Below, one piece after another: positions 39,769 through 50,395 of a DNA stretch of 64,000 nucleotides (its first letter is position 1; every line of letters begins with the position of its first letter). Origin of the DNA: Camarhynchus parvulus (taxonomy: Eukaryota > Chordata > Aves > Passeriformes > Thraupidae); NCBI RefSeq assembly GCF_901933205.1, contig NC_044572.1:91540965-91604964 (forward strand). The letters are read 5' to 3'. The notes beneath the pieces were generated by a model. That model ran no database searches and was not told the origin of the DNA. It worked only from the letters and a program-made list of their open reading frames with translations. The position numbers were made by a program, and so were the translations under genes.

Positions 39769-42729
39769 AATGTGATTGCCTTGTAAGGGCAGGTTATTTT
39801 CAGCCACTCCCTTCATTATGTTCCAGTTAAACCCATGGCTTAAGTGGGGATTCTGTGCTGGAGAGATTTTGCACTGGCTCTCTGCCCAGGGATAGATTGC
39901 AGCTAGGGTAGACTCAGACAGAAATAGGTGGATATAGGTGACCTCCAAGTCTTGAAACAAGAATATCACTGCTAGAGGTCAAGGCTTGAGCTTGCCAGTA
40001 TTTCCCTCCTTTACTGAAGCCAGTTGATGCTCCCTTGCCAGTGCTGGCTATTTTTGTAACAGTGTCACAGTGCTGGGGATTTTCTCATTTCAGACCCTGT
40101 TGCAGAAGTGACACAACTTGGGATACTTTTGCCTCTGAGACTTCATTAAGAAGTGCAAACTCAGTATTTTCATGCTGCAATTTCTTCTAGGTTACTTGTT
40201 TACAAGTAAGAAGTACTTCAATTTTTATAAAATATTTTATTGTAATTTTATGTGTTTTATCTGAGGCTTTAATATTTTAAAACTATTATTTTTTTTCCTC
40301 TGGAAAAACATGTCTTTCTTAATTTCTCAGAAACAAAGTTTTGAAATGAAAATCAAGATTATTGGGTTGCAGGTTTTTTTTTTTTTTTTTTAGAGGATAT
40401 GCAACACTTTTAGACGGCTTTTCAAAACACTTGGAATTATGGATTTAAATGAAAAAATCTCATATCTGGTCCTTTTCCATGGTTTTTATGGAAGAATCAA
40501 GACATGATTTGAAAAAATTGAAGAAAGAAGGAACCTGAAATCTGACAGCTATGACAACACCTGCCTCAGCTTTCTGGGTTCTGCGTGGCACATTTAGTTA
40601 TATTTATCCTTCTATTTTTGCATCACCATTTTGTCCTGCATCTTGTCACATGCAGCAGGGTTTTGCTGCTTCAAAGCCTTTGTCAACTGTAAAGTTACTG
40701 CTCCATGTAGCTTGTTTAAGATGAAAAGCCTTTCCAAAATGGGGGTTTGGCCTTTTTACAAATGGAGCAGTGTACTTTATTTCATTTTTTTCTATTTTTA
40801 ATTAAGAATTTTGCTGCAGCACTATCTGGTATTACCATTGGCTTTACTAAGGCTTCACTGCCTTAACTTTTGTTTTTAATGTTCATTATGTTCAAATGTG
40901 TTTTGTTTTAAAATATGTGTTGCTATTCATGTTACTGAGAGCAAATTCAAAGTGCCCTGTACAAGAAGGTAATGAGATTTGTGATGATTCCCAGTTCCTT
41001 GAGGAATTATTTCAGCCTTAGATGGCACTTTGGGAACACTCTGTCCTTGCACAAGAAAGCTTCCCTTAGTTATAAGTAGATACTTAATAGAGAGCAAGAT
41101 TAAAATCCTTGACAAAGGTTGTAATGACTTCACTGGGTCAAGGATTTTACCACAGGATAGTGAAACAAAGAAACGAACAGAAATGAACAATGTACAACCC
41201 TGTCTCCCTTCTGAAGGGAGGTCACTCTTAGCATGGATCTTGGACCTCAACCAAGCACTTTGTCGTCTGAAGTGACAGCTGTAGTGTGTATGGAAATTAA
41301 TCCATACCGTGCTACCTGTTGGACTTTTTGTATTTTCTTGGCAATAATATACAAGGAAGAGAGGGGTGAGTCTGTGATAATTTTTCCTGTATTAGTAGGT
41401 GACATTGCTAAGATGTGTTTAAAAATTTGTCTGTCTGGCCTCAGTTTCTTTACTGATAGGCAGTCTAAGCTATATTTGCTACAGATTGCTGGGCACTGAA
41501 TCATTAGATATCTATCAGAGCACTGCAGCCACCTTTTGACAATAGCTGTTGCTTTCTACTAGTTTCCATCGAGTATTGAGCTATTCAAAACCCATCTTGT
41601 GTCAGCTAGGCTCTGGAGGCTACTGAAGTTTTCTGGTACAAATATGGGAACAATGAACAGGATTATAATTTTCAATAAAATGTTGGGTTACAAAGCACCT
41701 AACAGAATAAGGCATTTTGCAGAAGTGTTGTCTTAACTCCTTAATGTCATATAATTGGGAGGGAAAGGAATAAAATCTAAAAAAAAATTTAAAAATTAAA
41801 AAGAAAAGAAAATAAAAAAGGAGTTGCTTGAGTTTGGAATATTCATTTTTCTCTACTTAGCTCCATGGTTTATTTTTCCGAGGAAGAACATATTGCATTG
41901 GCAATGTGTTGGCTGGGGGCAAAAATGGTGTTCTAAGCCCTATCCTGCATATTTCAAGGCTGGCAGTGCTTTCTTACTCAGTCTTGGGGTACCCTACCTC
42001 CCCCAGGTCTGTAGATAAAGGCCTGAATCAAAGCACCTTGCTCATGTCATTCCCAGCACTGCCTCTCCATGTGCATCAACTACTTGCCCACTGTTCCTTC
42101 TTTCTACTGCACAATTTCTTCTATCCTGTGAGGGGAATACGTGCAATTGTGTAGGTCCAGTTGATTTATGTTTCAGTTTGCTTAATGGTTGGGGTGAGCA
42201 GACTTCTGTTTGCTGCCATCTCCCTAGTCTGGTTCTCTGACTGGAGGCCATGGTTAGAAGGTCATGTCTACATGGAGATACTGATTTCTGATGTTGGTAA
42301 AGTCAGGATCAGAAGGTGTTCTGAGCATGTGTTTTGGAGAAGACAAATGAAACTGCAGTGAAGTTGAAGGATCTGTTTCACATACCAAAATGCCAAAAGA
42401 GTCTGAAAGGCTTTTAAATAGGAAGTATTGTAGGAAACTTCCTTCTTGTAGAAGAATGCCCCAATGCAACTTGCTGTCTTTTGCATCTTTAGTGTAGCAG
42501 ACAGAATGAAAAGAAGAAGACAGATCTACTGTCTGCAGGAATCAAATTGTAGAATTCAATGTCTCACTCCGCTTGGACCTTAAAGATCTTCAAAAATAAT
42601 TTGAGGCAAAAGGAAGGGAAAACTTGTGTTGCTGGGAGACATAAAATATTGCAGTTTTATAGATCAAATTTTTAGAGACAATCAGATTGATTTGTGTAGA
42701 TGAATTTTTCGGAAAGGGAAATGAATGAA
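39769..42729. other. Non-genic DNA
   Basis: No gene is recognised. An 18-base T run lies at 40374-40391 and an A-rich low-complexity stretch at about 41771-41819. A stem-loop with 13-base perfect arms lies at 41101-41149. Confidence 0.5.
41101..41149. repeat. Stem-loop, 13-base perfect arms
   Basis: The arms TAAAATCCTTGAC (41101-41113) and GTCAAGGATTTTA (41137-41149) are exact reverse complements separated by 23 bases. Such long perfect arms are uncommon by chance in one window. No transposon boundary or RNA gene is evident around it. Confidence 0.88.
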
Positions 42730-43200
42730 GAAATACTCAGCTTCAGAGGCCTGGGATGAGGATGGGTGGGAGCTCATTTCACAGTAAATTCTGTGTGTCC
42801 ATGTGAATGCTGGTGACAGTGACATCAGTGGTGGCACCAGCTTTTTTGGGAGGTGGGAGATGGGACAGGGCAAGGCGATGCAAACAGCTTCAGCAGCATA
42901 CTTCCAGGAGAAGAGAAAGTGACTGGTAGAAAACTCCTCTGTTGCCCGTCTGTCACCTGTGAAGATTGATGAACCTCTCTACATCTCTGTCCTGGTCTTT
43001 TCAGTGAAAGAACCCTGCTAGCTTTCTCATAGTGGCAAAAGCAATTAAAAAGGGAATCAGCTTCACAGGAACATAAACCACACCAAAAGTCTGTCTCTTT
43101 AATGGTATCCCCTCTATACTTCACTGGCAGGTATTCTGCTAATCTAATACCTGTAAATTCTATTTCTGATCAGGTCTATAGCTGACTACAGGCTGTTTAT
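42730..43200 (+). repeat. Arm A of a large inverted repeat pair
   Basis: About 470 bases align in reverse complement with 49888-50395. Identity looks like 85-90% by eye, with one stretch of more than 50 identical bases around 43081-43132. Homology begins near 'gaaatactcagc' and ends near 'aggctgttta'. A frame ending in TGA at 42967-42969 reads GEEKVT-RKL and is shared by both copies. No CR1 signature or LTR end is recognised, so this may be an unnamed dispersed repeat or a local inverted duplication. Confidence 0.9.
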
Positions 43201-44204
43201 ATCTAACACAGGTACGTTCAATGGTTTTAAACCTTGTCTGGGGAAAGAATCTGGGGCTATGGAAAGAGATTTTAGAAAAGACTGGAAGACATGGCGCACA
43301 GAATACTGGAAGTTCAGTGGTTTTTTATCTTTGCTCAAAACCACCCTGAAAGATGCATGGAATTATACTACTTTGAACAGCAGTGGATTTTATAGAGACA
43401 AAGTTCAACATAGTCTTAAGCATATTAACTTTCATTACAGCTATGCTTCCTGCAATGTTTGAAAACTCAGAAAGTTAGGGCCACTATGCTGTTGGCAGAG
43501 TGGAATTATGAATCATTCTCACTTCCCAGTGCCCATCCATGACTGTAGTGAGGCAAAGACAACACCTGGCTGCCAGGGAAAGAAAACCTCTGAAGAGCAA
43601 CTATATTTGTATCTGTATGTATTGCCTCTTTTGAGGGCAAATGTACCTCTTTCAAAGTTAGGCTGAAGTTTTCCAATTAAATAGGGTTTGATCAATTAAT
43701 ATTTAGTTGAGGGTATTTTACAAGTATTTTTCATTACTTTGTATCACAGGTGTCCTGTAGAATTCCTGAGTTGCTGTATTCCTGGCAAAAGAGGTCATTT
43801 ATCCCTTTGGTTCAAGGGAGATCCAAGAGGCATATTGCCAAATTTTGGGTTCCTCAGTGGAAACCTCAGTGGAGTCTGAGCTTTCCCAAAACTATAAGTC
43901 TGAAGGCTCTTGGGAGAAGGAAGGTCTGAAAACTGCAAGGTGCCCCATCACAGAAGGTCCTGCGAATCCTGGAGTTGGCTTCCAAGGACTGTAGCTGGAG
44001 CACATTCATGTAGTTATCACAGTATCATGAAATTCTCACAGTTTGGGTCTCTCAAACTCCTGTACTATATGCTTTAACCCTTCAGTTTTTAATTTGGTGC
44101 CTTAATTTTTTTCCAAACATTCAAGTCCTTATACACTGACAGAGCTTGCACAAGACTAAATCAAGCCAAAAGAAAACATCTGGACATGTCAAAATGTGGA
44201 TGAA
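43201..44204. other. Non-genic DNA inside the inverted pair
   Basis: I see no gene or named repeat. Confidence 0.5.
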
Positions 44205-44660
44205 TGGAAGCCTCAGCTGGATTGTTCCATACAGTTTTGGATACCATACTTCAGAAAATATGTGGTCCAAATGGATGTACTCTGCAGAGATTAAAAAGAA
44301 TAACTGGAAACTGTGATCAGCAAGGAAAACAAAAGCAGAATTAGGTTTATTTAGTCTGAAAAAGAGAACTCCAAAGGAAGGCAGGAGAAATATTCCTTAG
44401 GTATGCAAGCGCTTGTTGGGAAGTAATGGCTTGTTGTCAGAGCATTCACAATGCATACAACAAAAGATAATGGACCTAAACTGCTGTAAAGGAGATTCAT
44501 GGCCAAATTAAGGGCTAAAGGATGAAAGGGCACCCTAGCACTGAATTATACTGCCTGAGAAAGCTGTAAATCTCCATCATTAAGGGAGATAGTTGCTGTT
44601 GTTTTAGGCAAGTATTTCTCAGTTATGTCTGGATGTGGGTTAAAAGGACGAACTAAACTG
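44205..44660 (+). mobile_element. Old CR1-type LINE 3' region
   Basis: The order of blocks fits an older CR1 lineage of the kind seen in reptile genomes. It starts with 'ttccatacagttttggatac', then 'aggtttatttagtctgaaaa'. Next come the equivalent of the 'caatgggcttaaattgcagc' region and 'gtaaatctccatcattaagg'. Divergence is clearly higher than in the other CR1 copies here, with several indels and no clear octamer tail. The assignment is by remembered consensus, so subfamily and ends are uncertain. Confidence 0.6.
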
Positions 44661-45293
44661 ATTTTTGAGAACACTTCCAGCCATGTTTTCTATAATATGT
44701 TCTGGAAGTAGGGAAGGAGAAGGGAAGGAGAAAAGTTTAGAGATGAAACCTGAAGAAACACCCAAAGATTATGATCTTTCACATTATTCATTTATTGGCA
44801 AATAAAAATTAAAGAAATTACTTGTATCTTCCCTGATACATGAAGACTTCAAAAAGTAGCTGTCGGCTCTTCTGTTTTGACAAATGTGGTGAATAGACAG
44901 TCCCATTATTATCTCTGTCCTTGCTCTGCTACTGAAAGAGCAATGGAATAAAGTTATAATATTTATCTTCTAGTAGTTTTAGGTATTAACACTAAATAAC
45001 CCTGATAACACTCAGGTAGTGTTGTCAATCCTGCAATGATCTGCATTCGGATCTTGTGCAAGATTCAAAACATTTGTAATGCTCTTCTGCCTTACAGATG
45101 AGGCATAAGCTATTTAATACAGTTTGATCTATGTATTTCAAGAAAATATAATATATTAGTATCTTACTTATTGGTATTTTTAAGTATCCCCTAAACCCTC
45201 CTCTGTTTTCCTGGTTTTGCTTTTTCTAATAGAGCTTTTACAACCAGTATATCAAAATTTACTTGCTTTCCTATGAAATGGCACTTCTGCAAT

Positions 45294-45385
45294 CTTCCTT
45301 CCTTCCTTCCTTCCTTCCTTCCTTCCTTCCTTCCTTCCTTCCTTCCTTCCTTCCTTCCTTCCTTCCTTCCTTCCTTCCTTCCTTC
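45294..45385 (+). repeat. TTCC tetranucleotide microsatellite
   Basis: About 23 uninterrupted TTCC units span 92 bases, a pure polypyrimidine tract on the plus strand. Confidence 0.98.
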
Positions 45386-46000
45386 ACCTAGTTTCCATGA
45401 GATCTGATAGAGGGTCAGAGATCTTCAGCATACTCTGTTCCTTGAAGCTTTATAAAATTAGGCACAGAGTAGGAAAGAACTATACTCTTAATTCTTTTGA
45501 GGGGAGAAATGTCTGCCTAGGTTAAAGTTGTTAAGATTGATTGGCCACAGGACATGCTTCCTGCAGGTAGCGTGGGATCTTGCTCTGCAGCAAGGTTTTT
45601 GCTCCTGTACAGATTCAGTCTCTGGTCAATAATAAAAAGCAAGTTTAAAAGTCAGTTATTGCAAGAACAAAAGCTGTTCAAGATTTGGCTGCATTTGTTC
45701 ATGGGCTCGCCCAGCTACTTGTTTTCTTGTGAAGAAACTCAGTTAAAAATTAGTAATGATCAGAATCCTATGAGTGAATTTGAAAACAGCAAAAGCTGAG
45801 ATATCCAAAGGTATGTCTCTGTAATCTTGCATATAAACCATGTATTATGAAAACACTAAAAATGTAGTACTTTGTGCTAAATTTTGTCATGATTGTTTTA
45901 AAAGTCTATTGCAACTGAATGTCTTTAATATGCCTCCTAACCTCCCTTTAGAATTTGTTTCTTGCTGGCTTTTCTGGGTGTGAGGAAAGCAGAAGTCACA

Positions 46001-46034
46001 TTGGGCCTCTTCTCTTGGGCCTCTTCTCTTGGGC
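46001..46034 (+). repeat. 14-base minisatellite, 2.4 copies
   Basis: The unit 'ttgggcctcttctc' is repeated twice in full, followed by a partial third copy. It lies just before the LTR-like segment. Confidence 0.9.
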
Positions 46035-46149
46035 ATGGTCACTGCAGATTGGTGCTAACCACTATTTGCTTGTTTTTCAAGTGTTCTGGGGCAAAACAAT
46101 GAGACAGGACACATCTGACTCTGTCTGACACTCTTGTGGCAAGAACCAC

Positions 46150-46720
46150 ACTGGAACAGCTGGGCCTTCTTATTTTGCTGGGTGAACTGATGTCTAGAGA
46201 GGCTGGCCTGGAACAGAGGCTAGAGAGAGTTAAAGGAATAAAGTAGGTATTTATTAAAAAGCCTTTAAAGGATACACCTTGGGCAGTGCAAAAGTCCAGC
46301 CATGGCTCTGCCCAAGGTGGACAACTGGTCACAAGTTTTCACACTATTATAAATTTTGGCCCTTTTACTTGTTGGGGTTAATTGTCCACTTACAGCTTCA
46401 GGTTATGAAGTCCCATCCTCCCAGATGGGACAGATGATGATTAAGACATCATTGCCCCTCTTTAGAGGCTTGACAAGGCCTTTACCTTGTCGAGTCTCTA
46501 TTCTAAATATCTACTAATTATAGGTATTTAATAACAGATGAATATCTAAAAATAGTAACTAACAATAATTATAAACATCTAACAACAGTAAATATCTAAT
46601 AGTAAATAAATACCTTTGGCTCAGTCCAAAGTTCCTTGGTACTTTTTCACCTCTCCTGTTGCATGTGTCCTAGAAAAATTGTGTCAGGGTCCTAAGTGCA
46701 TTAATGAATTTTAGCTGCTG
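46150..46720. mobile_element. Probable endogenous-retrovirus LTR or related repeat
   Basis: The core at about 46215-46440 resembles, from memory, an LTR family frequent in songbird genomes. It includes 'aggaataaagtaggtattta', 'aaaggatacaccttgggcag', 'gttttcacactattataaa', 'ggggttaattgtccacttac' and 'atgaagtcccatcctcccag'. After it comes an AT-rich stretch (46515-46615) with degenerate 'aatatcta' repeats. I cannot place exact TG...CA ends or target duplications, and no gag, pol or env sequence is attached, so it may be a solo LTR. Orientation is unresolved. Confidence 0.45.
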
Positions 46721-46786
46721 TCATCAAACTCCCATATGGCCTCCACCCACTTGTTCTGCTCAGGGGCTCCACAGCAGCTCAGTCTC

Positions 46787-46826
46787 TGCCCTGTCACTAT
46801 GACATGGGACCTGCCCTGTCACTATG
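46787..46826 (+). repeat. Short direct duplication
   Basis: The string 'tgccctgtcactatg' occurs twice with a 25-base period. It is a minor local duplication. Confidence 0.8.
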
Positions 46827-46901
46827 GACTTGCCTGCTGATCATGAGAATGTGTTTGACTCTGGCTACTGCTGTCAGACCTGGCCTGGCCCTGACTTGAT
46901 G

Positions 46902-46914
46902 ATTTGCATATAAA
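46902..46914 (+). promoter_or_regulatory. Octamer fused to TATA-like sequence
   Basis: ATTTGCAT (46902-46909), the consensus octamer bound by POU-domain factors, overlaps ATATAAAT. The arrangement resembles an octamer/TATA promoter core, but no transcript or gene is recognised downstream. Confidence 0.2.
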
Positions 46915-47759
46915 TGTCAGTACAAAATGCTTGAGGCTACAGGAAGCCTCACTCCTCAATGATTCACAGTTGTGGCTTGTCTTAAATGTATTGAGGTATT
47001 TCCACAATCTGACTTCTCTGTCCCTTCTGTGAGGAAAATTAGCCTCAAAATTAGATCAAGCGTTGTTATTTTGGTCAGCCTGTGCACATGGATTTGCTCT
47101 TATCCTTCATTCTTGCACATCCAAAAAATCTTGGCTAAAATCAGATGTCCACCTGCATGTAATGGTTTTTACACATGTGGGACGGCACACTGCTGCTAAG
47201 GCATGGCTTGCTATTGCTAACTCCTTCCCCAAGGAATGGAACCATCTTGACAGGAGATAGTGGGACTTACAGTCCCTAAATTTCAATTACAGGGGGAGGA
47301 AAGGAGAGAGGGAAGGAGAGCTGGGTATTGTTGCTGCCTGCTTCCCTGTGCACAGCACATATTTCTGCATGGATTTCCAGCAGCAGTCATTGATGATCAC
47401 ATCAGCAGTAATGTCCCTTGATGCTTGCAATCCTTCTTAAGGAGTCCAGGGGTGGTAGCACTGCATGGAAACGGGGCTGAAAGCAGGAAGGAATACCAGT
47501 GACAGGTGAATAGAGAGCAGAAGAGCTGCTCTGTGTGTGGAGAAGTTCTATCCAGCCTAGCACTTTTCTCTGATGAGCCAGTAGCAGATCCTGCAGAAGA
47601 ACTAGGGAACTGGCCATTTCTGGAGTGACTCCTCCCTTGTTACATCCTTCCTTCCTATTTCCAGCAGTTGCTGGGCTAGAGACTTACTGGTCAAGAATCC
47701 AAGTTGTCTGTCTGAAGACTCCCGATGGACATGACCATCATTCCTATCCTTTGGGGCAA
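46915..47759. other. Non-genic DNA
   Basis: No gene is recognised. A purine-rich patch lies at about 47290-47325. Confidence 0.5.
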
Positions 47760-48112
47760 CCTAATTTCAGCCTTCCATTACCTGAAGGGAGCCTGCCAGA
47801 AAGATGGAGAGGGACCTTCTACATGAGCATGTAGTGATAGGACAAAGGGGAATCGTTTCAAACTGAAAGAGAGTAGGTTCAGATTAGATCTTAGGAAGAA
47901 ATTTGTTACTGTGAGGGTGATGAGGCACTGGAACAGGTTGCCCAGAGAAATTGTGGATGCCCCATCCCTGGAAGTGTTCAAGGCCAGGTTACGTGGAGCT
48001 CTGAGTAACCTGGTCAAGTGGAAGGTGTCCCTGCCCATGGCAGAGGCCTTGAAACTAGATGATATTTAATGTCCCTTCTAACCCAGGCCATTTTATGATT
48101 CTAGGATTCTGT
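47760..48112 (+). mobile_element. CR1 LINE 3' end, well preserved
   Basis: The match to the avian CR1 3' region is clear and continuous. It runs from 'cagccttccattacctgaag' and 'catgtagtgataggacaaag' through 'aggcactggaacaggttgcc' and 'tgccccatccctggaagtgt' to the terminal 'ttatgattctaggattctg' near 48112. It is 5'-truncated. It appears closest to the remembered consensus among the plus-strand copies, so it is probably among the younger insertions here. Confidence 0.94.
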
Positions 48113-49887
48113 GTTCATTGTCCTTCAGAGAAGTTTATTATGCTTGCCTAGCACAGGGTAACGCAAATATGCGTAATTTCAATATGCATTGTGTAAATCT
48201 ATCCTCTCTATTTTATCCTTCCATGCAAGGTCTTCCCTTCTAGAGACCTACCTGGAAAAAGTAATCTTCCACAGCTGATGGAAGGTAGCTGGCCTGCACT
48301 TCTGAATTGCCAGCTGTGACTTGTTCAGCTACGCACACAGCGGGTAGAAGCCCAGCTTCCTTGTTTCACTTCGCCATGAGCTTCCCAATGTAGGAGCTCT
48401 GATTCCTGTATTTTTCCCACTGAAATACCACAGAAGATTATCCAGCTAACCATGCTTCTGTAGACAAAACCAGATCCAGAACAACTGCTCTTTTGAGCAG
48501 GCTGGAGCTAGGTCACATCTTTAAAGTTACTAGCTGCATGGATAGATGGGCTGACTTGGTTATTTATCTTTATATATAGATTATATGGATTTATAAATTC
48601 TTTATTATTTTACTCATTATTTTTATTTAATGTACTGTTTCTGATGGTTTTCCACAACAGCAAGTGTTATCTTGGTTTGTACTCTCCACCTCTTTCAGTA
48701 AAACCCTGCCAGATGACAGTGGAGAAAGGAGGAATTTTCTGAGGTTATGTTCTGCTATCTGGAGATAGGCAAGAAGTTCCATTATGCTTTTTCTGTAAGA
48801 TCTGCAATTTCCAGTCATGAAAATTTCTTGTGTGACTGTCAAGTCCATTGTGTATTCAGATAAGGACAGTGGTTTTCTAGAGCCAATATGGTTTTTAGGG
48901 TGACATAACAAGTGCTACCATCACTCTCAATCTGTGACTAAACAACTTTTAAGTGTCATCATTCCTGGCACCCACAGAGATGGAGGATGAGGTTTACTAT
49001 TTAACAGCTGTTGGTGACCTTATTTGCTCACCAGTTAGGAGTCAATGATGTTCTAATACTCTTGTTCACCTGGCAGCTGGCGTTCTAGAGGCAAATCAAA
49101 GTTTGGTCTGTCCCCTGGGCTGGATTCCAGTGGATTAATAAAATGTTTCTTCATTGGCCTATATTCTGTTCTGATCAATAAAGCCCGATGGACTTTGTTT
49201 CTCTGTGATCTCTTATTTTTCTCCTTGCAATTTCCCAGCTAATTCTTTAACTAGTTCATAACTTGGTTGCAATCCTTTTGGCAAAAATTGGATTAATGAA
49301 GATGTATCTCTCAGATAAGTGTTTCAAAGAATTAAAATTTGCCTCAGATCTTCATTTCAAACTCCTAGAAGAAAATATTTTTAAAATTACAGAATTACAA
49401 GAAAAACGCCTAAGAAAATTATTTTCATTTTGATAACAGTGAACAATGCTTTTAACTTAATTATTTTTCTTTGTATAGCAGTCTACATCAGCCTTGGAAA
49501 ATGGTCCAACTAAGGATGTTTCCTGTCAATTAGAAGATGGGTTTGAGTTGAATTAAATCACCACTTAGAATTCCACCTTAAATTCTACAAAGATGGCACT
49601 TGCTTAAGGTTCTGAAGATGGGAATATGATCTGCTAAAAATCAGACAAGTGAGGAGAAACAAACTATGACTTCTGCCCCAGGGGTAATGGAGATGGAGAT
49701 GAATCCTGACAAGCACACACATGACAAGACCTAGGCAGAGCAAGAACGCGTGACTCACAAATTGTAGTGGCACGTTCTCTCCAAGGGCCTCAGTGTGCAG
49801 TAATGCCTGAAAGATCTCAACCAGGATCACATGATGCATACAGTGGTTGGCTGACTGTTGAGCCATATAATAAAACCCCAACAAATT
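48113..49887. other. Non-genic DNA inside the inverted pair
   Basis: No gene or named repeat is recognised. Open frames of 60 to 99 codons carry no familiar motifs. Confidence 0.5.
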
Positions 49888-50395
49888 AAGTATAAAACAG
49901 CCTCTGGTGAGCTATAGCCCTAATTAGAAATAGAATTAACAGGTATTAGATTAGCAGAATGCCTGCCAGTGAAGTATAGAGGGGATACCATTAAAGAGAC
50001 AGACTTTTGGTGTGTGTTTATGTTCCTCTGAAGTTGATCCTCTTTTTAATTATTTCTGCCATTATGAGAAAGCTAGCAAGATTCTTTCACTGAAAAGATG
50101 AGGACAGAGCTGCAGAGAAGGTCATCAGTCTTCATGGATGAAAGATGGAGAATGGGGGAGTTTTCTATCAGTCACTTTCTCTTCTCCTGGAAGTGTTCTG
50201 CTGAAGCTGTTTGCATCCCCTTGCCTTGTGCCATCTCCCACCCCCCAGAGGGTGAGTAAATTAGTGCCACCACTGACCTCGCTGTTGCCACCATTCCCCT
50301 TGCACGTGGGCATGCAGAGTTTCCTGCTGTTGGAGTTTACTGTGAAATGAGCTCATATGCAGTCACAGCCCAGATCTTTGGAGCTGGGTATTTCA
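49888..50395 (-). repeat. Arm B of a large inverted repeat pair
   Basis: This is the inverse partner of 42730-43200. Read on the minus strand it begins near 'gaaatacccagctcc' and ends near 'agaggctgtttta'. Differences from arm A are mostly single bases and short indels. Its minus-strand frame (50313-50125, 62 codons) shares the stretch GDANSF...LPGEEKVT-RKL with arm A and stops at the equivalent place. I recognise no protein family. Confidence 0.9.

Noticed and set aside
40374..40391. T run as an inverse retroposon tail
   Set aside because: No recognisable retroposed sequence follows it on the minus strand.
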